From positions 1-29,837 of the forward strand of contig JBFELO010000050.1 of assembly GCA_041552055.1 (NCBI GenBank): a stretch of 29,837 bases of DNA, read 5' to 3'. Source of the DNA: JBFELO01 sp041552055 (GTDB lineage: Bacteria > Acidobacteriota > Thermoanaerobaculia > Thermoanaerobaculales > Sulfomarinibacteraceae). Each line of letters opens with the position of its first letter. Within the stretch, counting starts at the first letter, position 1. This document shows, in pieces, positions 14,433 through 23,111 of the stretch. Both the position numbers and the translations under genes were made by a program. The notes under the pieces were generated by a model. It saw only the letters and a list, made by a program, of their open reading frames with translations. It was not told where the DNA came from and did not search any database.

Positions 14433-15953
14433 TCAGAAACCCCAGCCCAGGTATCCCGTGATGATCCACGTGCGGCCCTCATCGCCGCTCACCCTGCCGA
14501 GAGCGCCGATTCCCATGTTCACCCTGGCGATCGAGAACTCGAATTCGGGGCCGGCGTAGGTCTGGTTCGGCGGGACCTGCGACTGGTCGCCCCAGGTGCG
14601 CAGGACGGTCCCCTTGATGCCCAGCGCCAGGTAGACGCTGGACAGGGCGACCTTTCCTTTTCGATGCTCGCCGATCACTCGCCCATAGCCGAAGTTGGCC
14701 TTCCCGCCGCCCAGGCCCGGTTCGACCTGGCCGAACACCCCCCAAAAGTCGCACGGGGTGCGGCAGTCGTAGTCTCGCGGCTGCCGGGTGAAGATCCAGC
14801 CGAGCGAGGCGCTCACGACTTGGGGGTAGGTCAGCCGGAGGGCTGCCGCGCGGACCGTTCTGCGTTCGGTGTCCTGCTCGTGGGCGATGATCCGCTCGGT
14901 CCATTCACCTGAGGAGGCGGCGGGGAGGGGAGAATCCCCTGACGTAGACATCGGCGTGGAGAGCGAGGTTTCAGATTCGGCGTCGCCGCCCGCGGGGGGA
15001 CAGTTCGCGTCGAGCGAAAACTGGAGGGCGTCAGGCAACTTGCCCGCGGCGACAAGCTCGGCCACGGCCTCCTGTACGATCGTGGATCGTTCAGCGGTCC
15101 GGTACCTCTGGTGCATCTCGACGACTTGGGGATCATTCCTACGATCGCAGTACTGCTGGAGACCGGGTTTGACCTTTTTCCAGCGTCCGTTGGTGTAGAT
15201 GTTGGGCTGGTAAGACTCGTCCCACCTCGGGTGGACGTAGTCTCGCAAGTCCACGGGCCGGCCCAGTTCCCAGTTGTCGGCCCCACGAACCAGGATCGGG
15301 TCCTCTCCGTTGCACATCTGCTGGTAGAAACGCATCCCCTGGAGGTTGGCCTCGAGATCGGCCAGCGAGAAGATGCCGGCCGCCGCTCGTCCGAGAATGA
15401 GCTTTTCTTCGAGGAGCCCGCGCTGGACCGCGGCGATCTCGGCGTCCTCATGCGTTTCTCCGTCGCCCAGGGCACGGCGGTATGAGGAGTAATAGGTCCA
15501 CCCGGACGAGACGAAGTGGGACAGCTTGTCGGTGCCGATGCGGATGCCGTTGACCTCGATGGTCGGGGTGAAGGTCATCCACATGCCGGGGTCGAGCACA
15601 CCGTGTCTATGGTACAGGTTGGTCTCGCGGAAGATCACATCCTCGTCTGCGTCCACCGGGATTCTGTGTACCAACGAGGTGTTCATCACCCACATCTGGA
15701 CGTGGTGGAACAGCAGGAAGCGCATCCGCTTGCGGAACCGGATCGCGATGTCGACGCACTCCTCCGGGGGGATGTCGAAGCTCGAGATCGCACGTTGCAG
15801 CTCGAGGTTGAACTTGGCATTGATGACGTCGGTCGAGTCTTCGAGTTCGCGTCCCCAGCTGTAGTACTGGTCGGTTTCCAGGCCTGCGACGGGCAGAACC
15901 GCCGCGCATGACAGGACAGCGACGATTCCGAAAACCAGAGGATGCCGCATCAT
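14433..15953 (-). CDS. Exported protein with D-K-L-S-H-F motif and probable outer-membrane C-terminus
   Basis: A 506-residue protein with a signal peptide (residues 1-24, ending V-A-G). The N-terminal half is helical and rich in Trp/Tyr/His. It includes H-H-V-Q-M-W near residue 83 and N-G-I-R-I-G-T-D-K-L-S-H-F near residues 134-146, resembling the D-K-x-x-H-F signature of YfiM-like/DUF2279-type envelope proteins. A Ser/Pro-rich linker is at about 325-355. The last 130 residues alternate polar and hydrophobic positions and end G-Y-L-G-W-G-F, a C-terminal aromatic typical of outer-membrane beta barrels. Two cysteine-containing segments (near residues 284 and 399-403) could form disulphides. ATGs at 15953 and 15950 are equivalent candidates, neither with a good ribosome binding site. 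It has no obvious operon partner. Function unknown; a periplasmic enzyme-like domain tethered to a small barrel is one reading. Confidence 0.8.
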   Translation of the reverse strand: MMRHPLVFGIVAVLSCAAVLPVAGLETDQYYSWGRELEDSTDVINAKFNLELQRAISSFDIPPEECVDIAIRFRKRMRFLLFHHVQMWVMNTSLVHRIPVDADEDVIFRETNLYHRHGVLDPGMWMTFTPTIEVNGIRIGTDKLSHFVSSGWTYYSSYRRALGDGETHEDAEIAAVQRGLLEEKLILGRAAAGIFSLADLEANLQGMRFYQQMCNGEDPILVRGADNWELGRPVDLRDYVHPRWDESYQPNIYTNGRWKKVKPGLQQYCDRRNDPQVVEMHQRYRTAERSTIVQEAVAELVAAGKLPDALQFSLDANCPPAGGDAESETSLSTPMSTSGDSPLPAASSGEWTERIIAHEQDTERRTVRAAALRLTYPQVVSASLGWIFTRQPRDYDCRTPCDFWGVFGQVEPGLGGGKANFGYGRVIGEHRKGKVALSSVYLALGIKGTVLRTWGDQSQVPPNQTYAGPEFEFSIARVNMGIGALGRVSGDEGRTWIITGYLGWGF

Positions 15954-16012
15954 GCAGCCGGGACGAGCGCGCCGCGCACGGTCGGACGTGGTCGGTGCGG
16001 GTGGTGGTGTGT

Positions 16013-16031
16013 CCTGCCGGCGGACGGCAGG
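16013..16031. repeat. Hairpin in divergent intergenic region
   Basis: CCTGCCG-GCGGA-CGGCAGG is a perfect 7-bp stem with a 5-base loop, 60 bases upstream of the minus-strand gene and 116 bases upstream of the plus-strand one. It could be an operator or part of a leader RNA; there is no further evidence. Confidence 0.3.
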
Positions 16032-16146
16032 AAAGGCCGTTGATCCATCTCTGTCATCATAGCGCGAGTGACTCGGCCGCGGTGGATCTCATGGACCAAC
16101 GCTTGGCGCTGTGCGAGGAAAAGGGTATCCGGAGGAAGGCCCTCTT

Positions 16147-17082
16147 GTGAGTCGTCGTTTCAGCAACTCGAATCCCGATCACCGGCCGCACGGTGCGGTC
16201 GCGATGTTGCGGTGGGGACTCGTTGACCGGCTGTCGGGCCGGCGGGTTCGCCGACCGCCCGGTCCGCCGGCGCCGAGAGTGGCGCCGGACCTCGACTCGA
16301 TCCACGGGGACTCCGACCAACCGAGGCTGACATGGATCGGCCACGCGTCCTTCCTGGGCAGCCTGGGCGGATCAGCGTTCCTGATCGATCCGGTGTTCTC
16401 TTCTCATGCCGGTGTGCTCTACCCGCGCCACACGCCACCTGGCTTGCGGATCCAGGAACTGCCGGAGATCGGTGTCGTCATGGTGACGCACAATCACTTC
16501 GACCACCTGGATCTCGGGGCACTCCGGGCCATGCCGTCGGAGGTCCCGGTGGTCGCCCCACTCGGCATGGGACGGTGGCTGCGGCGGCGAGGCCGACGAC
16601 ACGTCATCGAGTTGGACTGGTGGGACGCGATCGATCTGGCCGGATTGACCGTGACCCTTGTGCCGGGGTGCCACTGGTCGCGGCGGGGGGTCTTCGACAC
16701 CAATCGATCGCTGTGGGGAGGGTACGTGGTCGAGGGCGGCGGCGACTCCATCTACCATGCTGGCGACACCGCCTGGTTCGACGGTTTCGTACAGATTCGA
16801 GATCGGTTCCCGAATCTGCTCGCCGCCATGCTGCCGATCGGAAGCTACGAGCCGGCGTGGTTCATGGAGCACTATCACCTCAACCCGGAGCAGGCTGGTC
16901 GTGCCTTCTTGGATCTGGGCGCGCGATACCTCGTGCCCATGCACTGGGGCGTGTTCCAGCTCACCGACGAGCCGCTCGCGGAGCCGGCCGAACGGATGCG
17001 CGCCTGGTGGCGGCGGCACCGGGCGGCCGATGGTCGGCGGCTGGCTATCATGGCGCTCGGTGAGACTGTGGAGTTCACGTAA
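16147..17082 (+). CDS. Metallo-beta-lactamase-fold hydrolase, NAPE-PLD/UlaG-like
   Basis: A 311-residue metal-dependent hydrolase. The hallmark T-H-N-H-F-D-H-L-D is at residues 114-122 (metal ligands His115, His117, Asp119, His120). Further ligands are in G-C-H-W-S-R-R-G, Y-H-A-G-D-T-A-W and P-M-H-W-G-V-F. The W-I-G-H-A-S-F-L opening and the R-F-S-N-S-N-P-D-H-R-P-H-G start resemble bacterial homologues of N-acyl-phosphatidylethanolamine phospholipase D, so a lipid phosphodiester is a reasonable substrate guess. I chose the GTG at 16147 because GAAGG lies 7 bases before it and the family N-terminus starts there; the frame also opens at 16111. No signal peptide, so it is cytoplasmic. The peptidase gene follows after 61 bases, probably in the same transcript. 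Confidence 0.87.
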   Translation: MSRRFSNSNPDHRPHGAVAMLRWGLVDRLSGRRVRRPPGPPAPRVAPDLDSIHGDSDQPRLTWIGHASFLGSLGGSAFLIDPVFSSHAGVLYPRHTPPGLRIQELPEIGVVMVTHNHFDHLDLGALRAMPSEVPVVAPLGMGRWLRRRGRRHVIELDWWDAIDLAGLTVTLVPGCHWSRRGVFDTNRSLWGGYVVEGGGDSIYHAGDTAWFDGFVQIRDRFPNLLAAMLPIGSYEPAWFMEHYHLNPEQAGRAFLDLGARYLVPMHWGVFQLTDEPLAEPAERMRAWWRRHRAADGRRLAIMALGETVEFT

Positions 17083-17143
17083 CGATTAGGGCCGTGATGA
17101 GGCGTACCAGGCAGTACGACGCCGAGCAGCCGCGAGGAGCGCG

Positions 17144-18385
17144 ATGAGACAGAGACCTTCTGAGTCCCGGGAAGCCGACGCGATCTCCGGCGACCGAATT
17201 CTCGCCGGGGCGCACGCACTGGCGTTTCCTCGTGCCGCAGGAAGCGACGGGGACGCGCGCATTATCGGTATGCTGCGGCAGAGATACGAGGATCTGGGTC
17301 TGCAGACATCGGTCGAGGAGTTTTCCTACGACATTCGGCCGGCGATGTGGGTTCTTCGTGGGGTCCTGGTCACCAGCGCCGCTCTGGTGACGGCTGCCTC
17401 GATCGTTGTCGCAGCGTCACCGGTGCGGGGTGCAGTGCTGCTGGGATGCGCCGTGCTGCCGTTCCTGGTCTTCCTCGCGTGGGCACCGTGGCTCGAACGG
17501 CTGTACCGTCGGGACGGACCGATCCGCACCGCCAATGTCGTGGGTCGACGGGCAAACCCTCGTTCGAGGTTGACCCTGATCATCATGGCCCACCACGACA
17601 GCAAGTCTCAGTCGTTGAGCCTTCCGTTTCGGGCCGGATTCACGACGGCGGCGATCGCCGGTGCCCTGACTCTGTTGGCCTTGGTCGCGATGGCGCTCGT
17701 CACGGGGAGGTCCCCTGGACCAGGCTGGCTGCCGCTGGCTGCCGGCGGCGCGACGGCTGCGTCGATGATGGCACTGTCGACCTTGAGGAATGCAAACCGG
17801 TCGCCCGGAGGAGTGGACAATGCAGGGTCGGTGGCGATCCTCTTGGAGCTCGCTCGAGTTCTCCCGAGTGTCGTGGATGACGACGTGGATCTGATCTTCC
17901 TGTCGACGGGGGCGGAGGAGGATCACATGGTGGGGGCCATGCGTTGGCTGGACGCACATCTCGACCGGTCGAGCGACCAGCCCGTTTATTGCCTCAACTT
18001 CGACGGCGCCGGGTCGCCGGGTCGGCTGGTGTTGCTTGAGCGCTACGGCTTCGGGAGGATGTTCACGGCAACCATGTCGGCAGCGGCGCGGCGCGCGGCC
18101 GAGCGATTGGGGTACCGGCTGCGCAGCGTGATGACTCCGCCAGCCATGGGGATCGACGCGATCCCTTTCGCCCACCGGGGGGTCCCGTGCCTGACCGTGT
18201 CTTCAGGCTCCCTCGACCGCGCCACGATGGCTGTGCACTCGGCCAACGATCGTGCCGAGCACCTCGACTCCGCGACCCTCGACCGCGCCGCTCGACTCGG
18301 CTTCGAAATCCTGCTCGAACTGGCGCGCGACGGGAGGGCTCGAGGCCTTGAGGGGCTGAGTGAAGTCAACAGGCGCAGCCGCTGA
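17144..18385 (+). CDS. Membrane-embedded M28-family metallopeptidase
   Basis: A 413-residue M28 (aminopeptidase Y/S-like) di-zinc peptidase. Ligand motifs appear in order: A-H-H-D-S with His150 and Asp152, G-G-V-D-N-A-G-S with Asp225 (bridging), T-G-A-E-E-D with catalytic Glu258 and ligand Glu259, N-F-D-G-A-G with Asp287, and A-V-H-S-A-N-D with His365. All are present, so it should be active. There is no signal peptide. Two hydrophobic helices lie before the catalytic core (about 68-92 and 96-116), and two more (about 166-187 and 195-214) lie inside it, between the His150/Asp152 and Asp225 ligands. The active site is therefore held close to the membrane. The start is ATG 17144 with GAGGAG just upstream. 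It follows the MBL-fold gene by 61 bases. The natural substrate (peptide or aminoacyl compound) is unknown. Confidence 0.87.
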   Translation: MRQRPSESREADAISGDRILAGAHALAFPRAAGSDGDARIIGMLRQRYEDLGLQTSVEEFSYDIRPAMWVLRGVLVTSAALVTAASIVVAASPVRGAVLLGCAVLPFLVFLAWAPWLERLYRRDGPIRTANVVGRRANPRSRLTLIIMAHHDSKSQSLSLPFRAGFTTAAIAGALTLLALVAMALVTGRSPGPGWLPLAAGGATAASMMALSTLRNANRSPGGVDNAGSVAILLELARVLPSVVDDDVDLIFLSTGAEEDHMVGAMRWLDAHLDRSSDQPVYCLNFDGAGSPGRLVLLERYGFGRMFTATMSAAARRAAERLGYRLRSVMTPPAMGIDAIPFAHRGVPCLTVSSGSLDRATMAVHSANDRAEHLDSATLDRAARLGFEILLELARDGRARGLEGLSEVNRRSR

Positions 18386-18698
18386 TAGTGGGATATGGCA
18401 GAGATTGCTTCGGGCGTCAGATGGTCCGAGTGAAGGGCAGATCGCTGACAGCGCGTCGAGCGGGCGTGCGGGGCATGACGTTTCGAGCCCTTCCGTCATC
18501 GGGACAATCGTGTAGCCTCGAGGCCTCGAAGCGTCATGCCGGGCTCCCTCGGGGAGCGCATCGGGGAGAGGGCGCGTCGGCGGTCGGAGGGAGCCACGAA
18601 TCGGCAGGTCCGGCGCTTCGGCTATCCCGTTACGCCGACGATCGACACGATCGACCCGTTTCCGCTGCGATTCGCGAAGCGAAGCAGAGCGAATCGCA
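18386..18698. other. 313-base gap between convergent genes
   Basis: Short open frames here (for example from 18536) are arginine-rich and unlike protein. The only clear structure is an inverted repeat at its right end, listed separately. No promoter or RNA gene is recognised. Confidence 0.5.
18666..18698 (-). terminator. 10-bp perfect hairpin directly after the outer-membrane protein stop
   Basis: TGCGATTCGC (18666-18675) and GCGAATCGCA (18689-18698) are perfect inverted copies with a 13-base loop. The hairpin abuts the stop codon (18699-18701) of the minus-strand gene, a terminator-like position, but no T-run follows. It could instead be an mRNA-stabilising element. Confidence 0.45.
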
Positions 18699-19466
18699 CT
18701 AGAACAGCCGATACTCGAGTGTCACGAGAGCCGACTTCCGTTTGCCGAAACCTCCCTGGAGGATGAGTACCCAGTGTTTGCTCAGGCCCGCGGTGCCGCC
18801 GATCACGTAGTTCCAGGGATCGGACCCGGTCAAGGTGACGTCAAAGGGAATCTCGCCGCTGAAAGGGAGATCGAAGACGCCCACGTGTTTCTCCTCGATA
18901 TCCTGGTACATCGCGCCGACCCAGACCGCTCCTCGCTCGAAGTGCAGCCCGAGCTTCGGTGTGACGATCTGTGCGCTGACGGAGGACTCGGCTACGTCGA
19001 GGTCGGTTTCGTTGTAGTCGTAGGCCACGGCGCCGAACCACTTCTCACCGCCGACGGCGAGCACCAGACCGACACCGTACACCGTTCCATCGGTGGGGAC
19101 CACTAGTTTGCCGAGTTCGATCGGCAGTCCGATGTCGATGCCCTGGAGGTCGACTTCGGTTTGGCCTTCGATGTTTCCGACGAGGCCGAACACGTTGAGG
19201 AACGGTAGGATCCAGTAATCGATCCTGACATGGATACTTGTCGTGTCGTTGCGGACGTCGAGGCCTTCGACCAGACTCGGGTCGAGACCCGGTACACCGA
19301 GTTGAAGGGTGTCGATCCGGTACGGCTGGGTCTGGTTGTACACGGACAACCCGAGCCCGAGCTTGTTGGGAATCTCGATGTCCTTCAGGGAGACCGCGGA
19401 GGTGGTGGTCGTCCCGAAAAGTAGACACCCGGCGGTCACAACGGCACAGGCATTCGCTCTCCTCAC
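18699..19466 (-). CDS. Outer-membrane beta-barrel-like protein
   Basis: A 255-residue exported protein. Residues 1-24 are a signal peptide (hydrophobic A-V-V-T-A-G-C-L-L-F-G, ending T-S-A). The mature chain shows alternating hydrophobic strands (I-D-Y-W-I-L-P-F-L-N-V-F-G-L-V-G, V-Y-G-V-G-L-V-L-A-V, W-F-G-A-V-A-Y-D-Y-N-E-T, V-W-V-G-A-M-Y-Q-D). It ends A-L-V-T-L-E-Y-R-L-F, the aromatic C-terminus recognised by the barrel assembly machinery. About 10-12 strands would fit the length. The GTG at 19466 follows AAGGAG by 9 bases. It resembles uncharacterised barrel proteins of Gram-negative bacteria; I do not know the ligand. It is transcribed alone, divergent from the first sigma-kinase cassette. 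Confidence 0.83.
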   Translation of the reverse strand: MRRANACAVVTAGCLLFGTTTTSAVSLKDIEIPNKLGLGLSVYNQTQPYRIDTLQLGVPGLDPSLVEGLDVRNDTTSIHVRIDYWILPFLNVFGLVGNIEGQTEVDLQGIDIGLPIELGKLVVPTDGTVYGVGLVLAVGGEKWFGAVAYDYNETDLDVAESSVSAQIVTPKLGLHFERGAVWVGAMYQDIEEKHVGVFDLPFSGEIPFDVTLTGSDPWNYVIGGTAGLSKHWVLILQGGFGKRKSALVTLEYRLF

Positions 19467-19800
19467 CTCGAACCACTCCTTCCCACGGCGCCCTTGAAGT
19501 CATGCCGGCAGTCGATCACGGGGCCGGCATACCCGCCGATCGTCTCCCTATTGAAGCCGATCCGCGCTTCGATGTAAAACTCCGTGGGGTGTCTTGGCCG
19601 GGCGGAATCGGTCGGCGCTCCCCGAACGAATTGGGTCATCCAAGCGGATCAGCAACCGATTTCCCCGGGCATCGAGACCTGAAACCAAATCGATCCGATC
19701 GAGTATTGCACTTGGTAGGGATCGTGCATTTCGGGGAAAGAGGTGTGATCCTGCGAGCATACTCCGTGCCAAACCGATCGGGCTATCGGTGGAGTAATCG
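19467..19800. promoter_or_regulatory. Divergent intergenic region upstream of first sigma-kinase cassette
   Basis: A 334-base gap holding the start signals of the outer-membrane protein gene (-) and the sigma factor gene (+). An inverted repeat, ACCGAT-CGGGCT-ATCGGT (19773-19790), ends exactly where the GGAG ribosome binding site of the sigma gene begins, so it could mask that site or be an operator. GCATACT at 19757-19763 is a possible -10 region without a convincing -35. Confidence 0.4.
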
Positions 19801-20397
19801 ATGACCAGGGACGTCGCCGCCACCGTGACAGAGATCGTTGCCGGTCTGGGCGGCGGGGGGAGCGCTGACCGGGCCTCGGCCGAGGAGCTCCTCCCGCTCG
19901 TGTACGACGAGTTGCGGCTGCTCGCCCGGAGGTACCTCAACCGGGAACGGCCGGGCCACACCCTGCAGCCGACAGCACTGGTCCACGAGGCGTACATCAA
20001 GCTGGTGGATCAGTCTCGCGTGAACTGGCAGGGGAGAACCCACTTCTTCGCGGTGGGCGCGAAGGTGATGCGGAACCTGCTCATCGATCATGCGCGCGCC
20101 AAGGGGCGCGCAAAGCGGGGCGGCGGCCGGCACAGGGTGACCTTTGACGAGGGGCTGACGCCATTCGCGAGCGGAGAGCTCGACGTCGATCAGCTGCTGG
20201 CGGTGAACGAGGGTCTGGACCGACTGGCCGAGCTGGATCCGCGCCAGGCCAGGGTGGTCGAACTGCGGTTTTTCGGCGGGTTGACGGTTCCGGAGGTGGC
20301 CCTCGTCCTCGGCGTTTCACAGCGCACCATCGAGGGCGACTGGACGCACGCCCGCGCCTGGCTGAAACGGGAGTTGTCGCGGAGGGAGGTTTTGTGA
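19801..20397 (+). CDS. ECF-like RNA polymerase sigma factor (kinase-partnered type), copy 1
   Basis: A 198-residue sigma-70 family protein. Region 2 runs from about residue 28 to 100 (L-P-L-V-Y-D-E-L-R-L-L-A through M-R-N-L-L-I-D-H-A-R-A). Region 4 at about 135-190 has a helix-turn-helix (L-T-V-P-E-V-A-L-V-L-G-V-S-Q-R-T-I-E). It belongs to the group with H-T-L-Q-P-T-A-L-V-H-E-A-Y at residues 53-65. In ordinary ECF sigma factors the same place reads D-A-E-D-L-V-Q-E, with acidic residues needed to bind core polymerase. Their loss, together with a threonine (Thr58) in the stretch, resembles the phosphorylation-activated EcfP of Vibrio parahaemolyticus. No anti-sigma gene adjoins it. The stop overlaps the kinase start by four bases (GTGA), so translation is coupled. 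The start has GGAG about 7 bases upstream. Confidence 0.93.
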   Translation: MTRDVAATVTEIVAGLGGGGSADRASAEELLPLVYDELRLLARRYLNRERPGHTLQPTALVHEAYIKLVDQSRVNWQGRTHFFAVGAKVMRNLLIDHARAKGRAKRGGGRHRVTFDEGLTPFASGELDVDQLLAVNEGLDRLAELDPRQARVVELRFFGGLTVPEVALVLGVSQRTIEGDWTHARAWLKRELSRREVL

Positions 20398-23060
20398 GCA
20401 CAGCGGACCACGTCCGGGTGAAGGATCTGTTCCTGGCGGCGTGCGAGCAGCCGCCCGAGAAACGTCGGGAGTTCCTCGACGCGGAGTGCGGAGAGGACGA
20501 CGCCCTACGGGCGGAGGTGGCGGAGCTGCTCGAGTTCCACGAGGAGGAGCCGAAGCGAGAGGCGTCCGCGGCGGCGAGCCTGCTCGAGGATCTCGAGTCG
20601 ATCACCAACTACCGCGTACTGCAGAAGGTCGGCGAGGGCGGGATGGGGGAGGTGTACGAGGCGGAACAGACCGAGCCGGTTCGTCGCCGAGTCGCCCTCA
20701 AGGTCATCAAGTGGGGGATGGACACCAAGGAAGTGTTGGCGCGGTTCGAGTCGGAGCGGCAGGCGCTGGCGCTCATGAACCACCCCAATATCGCGCGGGT
20801 GTTCGAAGCCGGTACGACCGACAGCGGTCGACCGTACTTCGCGATGGAGTACGTGAAGGGCGTTCCGATCACCGAGTACTGCGACACCCATCGGTTGTCG
20901 ACCGACGAGCGACTGAACCTGTTCATCGAGGTGTGCGAGGGTGTGCAGCACGCGCACCAGCGCGGGGTCATCCATCGCGATATGAAACCGTCGAACGTGC
21001 TGGTGACGATTCGGGACGATAGAGCCGTTCCCAAGATCATCGACTTCGGTGTCGCAAAGGCCACGTCGCAGCGTCTCACCGAGAGGACAGTGTTCACCGA
21101 GCTGGGACAGTGGATCGGAACGCCGGAGTACATGAGTCCCGAGCAGGCCGAGATGACCGGGCTCGACATCGATACCCGAACCGACGTGTACTCGCTCGGC
21201 GTGGTGCTGTACGAGCTGCTGGTCGGGGCACAGCCGTTCGATTCGACGACCCTGCGGAAGGCCGGATTCGACGAAATGCGGCGTCGCATTCGCGAGGACG
21301 AGCCGCAGCGGCCGTCGACCCGGGTGAGCAGTCTCGGAGGAGACTCCGAGGTCGCTGCGCAACGTCGGCGGACCAATCCCGCGAACCTGGCTCGGGAGCT
21401 GAAGGGCGACCTCGACTGGATCGTGATGAAGGCGCTCGAGAAGGACCGGACACGTCGGTACTCGACACCGATGGACCTGTCCGAGGATGTGCGGCGTCAC
21501 CTCCGGAACGAGGCAGTCGTGGTGAGCCCGCCGAGCGCCGTGTACCGGCTGGGGAAGTTCGTTCGGCGAAACCGCGTGGCGGTGGCCGCCGCGTCGTTGG
21601 TAATCGCGGCGTTGATTCTGGGAATCGTCGGGACGAGCATTGGACTGGTACAAGCTCGACGGGAGGCCGAAACCTCCCGTCAAGTCGTGCGACTGGTATC
21701 AGGCATCCTCGGGGGCATGGACCCCGGCTCGGCGTACGGTCACGCCCAGTCGATCGACGAGGTCCTGGATCGTGGCGTCGCGCGGATCGATCGCGAGCTC
21801 GTCCGGCAGCCGCTCGTGCGGGCGCATTTGAAGTCGATCGTCGGGCGGGTCTACCTCGGTCTGGGTGAGTTCGACGATTCTGGGCCTTTGCTCACCGAGG
21901 CGCTGGAGCTCCGCCTGGGTGAGCTCGAGGAGAGCCATCCCGATGTCGCGGAAAGCCTCAACGCGCTGGGGATCCAGCGGCTGAACGTCGGGCGCCTCCA
22001 GGAGGCCCACGATCTCCTGGAGCGTGCGGTGGCGGCCTACGAATCCACGCTCGGGCCAGAGCACATCGCGTTCGGTATGGCGTTGATCAACTTCGGCTTC
22101 GCCCAGGACCGGCTCGGTCGCTACAATGACGCGCTCCTGACCCTTGATCGGGCGCGAGCCATCGTCGAAGGCGCCGAGGGCCCGGATTCGCTGTCGGCGG
22201 CCGGTGTCCTGTTCAATCAGGCTGTGGTGTACCGCGATCTCGGGGAGACCGAGCGGTCCTTTGAGCTGAGCCGACGCTGCCTTGAGATCCGAGAACGACA
22301 GCTCGGGCCCGACCACACCGGGGTCGGCTGGGCGGTGTTCGCGCTCGGCCTCGATTATGGGTTCCTCGGCGACCGCGAGACGGCTTCCCGACTCCACGAA
22401 CGGGCGCTGGAGATTCAGGAATCCGCGCTCGGCGGCAACAGCCACGCTGCCTCCCTGCCGATGTGGCGACTCGCGATCCTGCGGTCTGCGGACGGGGATC
22501 TCGAGGCAGCGCGCGCGCTCCTCGAGCGGGCGCTCCAGATCCACCAGGGGCATCTCGGGAGCACCAATCCGGACGTGGTCCTGATTCTCCGGTCCTACGG
22601 GCACCTGTTGCACAGGCTCGGCGACCGGTCGGCGGCGCGCCGTGCCCATGAGGAGGGGTTGCAGCTCACCGAGAAAATCTACGGCACCGAGCACGCGGAG
22701 TACGCGATGGCGCTGTATGGGATGGCCTACCACGAATACGCCGTCGGGAACCTCGACGAGGCGTGGAGGATCTGGGAGCAATGCCGCGACGTGCTCGAGC
22801 GGGAGCTTGGACCGCGAGCGAAACGCCTGGGCTCCACCTACTACAGCTTTGCCTGTCTCGCGGCGCTCCAGGGGCGGAGAGCCGAGGCGATGGACTGGCT
22901 GCGACAGGCCCTCGACTCCAGCGGCTGGGTGTGGAAGGGAATCCTCGAGGATACCGACCTCGACTCGCTCCGCGGCGACCCGGAGTTCGAGGCGATGATG
23001 GACGAGGTCCGGGGGCGTCTCGCGAAAAGAGAAGCCGTGCTCGCCGGTGTGACCCGGTAA
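20394..23060 (+). CDS. Transmembrane Ser/Thr protein kinase with TPR sensor region, copy 1
   Basis: An 888-residue Hanks-type kinase. Order: N-terminal helical segment (1-50, R-R-E-F-L-D-A-E-C then L-R-A-E-V-A-E-L-L-E-F-H), kinase domain (73-365), one membrane helix (about 395-417, flanked by R-R-N-R and A-R-R-E), then about 440 residues of TPR repeats. Catalytic residues are all present: G-E-G-G-M-G-E-V loop at 80-87, Lys103, H-R-D with Asp196, D-F-G with Asp217, and A-P-E equivalent S-P-E at 248-250. The activation loop has several Ser/Thr. The TPR part is tetratricopeptide of the 42-residue kinesin-light-chain-like type (repeated A-L-E-I/L-R...L-G-x-x-H-P/T) and should lie outside the cytoplasm. 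The GTG start overlaps the sigma gene stop and follows GGAGGGAGG. The obvious candidate substrate is the partner sigma factor. It is convergent with the Kelch gene. Confidence 0.94.
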   Translation: MSTADHVRVKDLFLAACEQPPEKRREFLDAECGEDDALRAEVAELLEFHEEEPKREASAAASLLEDLESITNYRVLQKVGEGGMGEVYEAEQTEPVRRRVALKVIKWGMDTKEVLARFESERQALALMNHPNIARVFEAGTTDSGRPYFAMEYVKGVPITEYCDTHRLSTDERLNLFIEVCEGVQHAHQRGVIHRDMKPSNVLVTIRDDRAVPKIIDFGVAKATSQRLTERTVFTELGQWIGTPEYMSPEQAEMTGLDIDTRTDVYSLGVVLYELLVGAQPFDSTTLRKAGFDEMRRRIREDEPQRPSTRVSSLGGDSEVAAQRRRTNPANLARELKGDLDWIVMKALEKDRTRRYSTPMDLSEDVRRHLRNEAVVVSPPSAVYRLGKFVRRNRVAVAAASLVIAALILGIVGTSIGLVQARREAETSRQVVRLVSGILGGMDPGSAYGHAQSIDEVLDRGVARIDRELVRQPLVRAHLKSIVGRVYLGLGEFDDSGPLLTEALELRLGELEESHPDVAESLNALGIQRLNVGRLQEAHDLLERAVAAYESTLGPEHIAFGMALINFGFAQDRLGRYNDALLTLDRARAIVEGAEGPDSLSAAGVLFNQAVVYRDLGETERSFELSRRCLEIRERQLGPDHTGVGWAVFALGLDYGFLGDRETASRLHERALEIQESALGGNSHAASLPMWRLAILRSADGDLEAARALLERALQIHQGHLGSTNPDVVLILRSYGHLLHRLGDRSAARRAHEEGLQLTEKIYGTEHAEYAMALYGMAYHEYAVGNLDEAWRIWEQCRDVLERELGPRAKRLGSTYYSFACLAALQGRRAEAMDWLRQALDSSGWVWKGILEDTDLDSLRGDPEFEAMMDEVRGRLAKREAVLAGVTR

Positions 23061-23063
23061 GAA

Positions 23064-23086
23064 AGGCCGCCCGATCCGGGCGGCCT
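23064..23086. terminator. Shared intrinsic terminator between convergent genes
   Basis: AGGCCGCCC-GATCC-GGGCGGCCT is a perfect 9-bp GC-rich stem with a 5-base loop, in the 51-base gap between the kinase stop (23060) and the Kelch gene stop (23112). Read on the minus strand it is followed by TTTCTTAC, a usable T-run, so it best fits termination of the Kelch transcript; it probably also slows polymerase from the kinase side. Confidence 0.75.
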
Positions 23087-23111
23087 GTCCGGCATCGAAC
23101 CCACCCACACG

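Noticed and set aside
18536..18766. 76-codon plus-strand open frame
   Set aside because: Runs into the antisense of the outer-membrane protein gene, is arginine-rich and has no family resemblance.
21699..23108. 469-codon open frame opposite the first kinase TPR region
   Set aside because: A side effect of high GC and TPR codon use; no recognisable domain or ribosome binding site.
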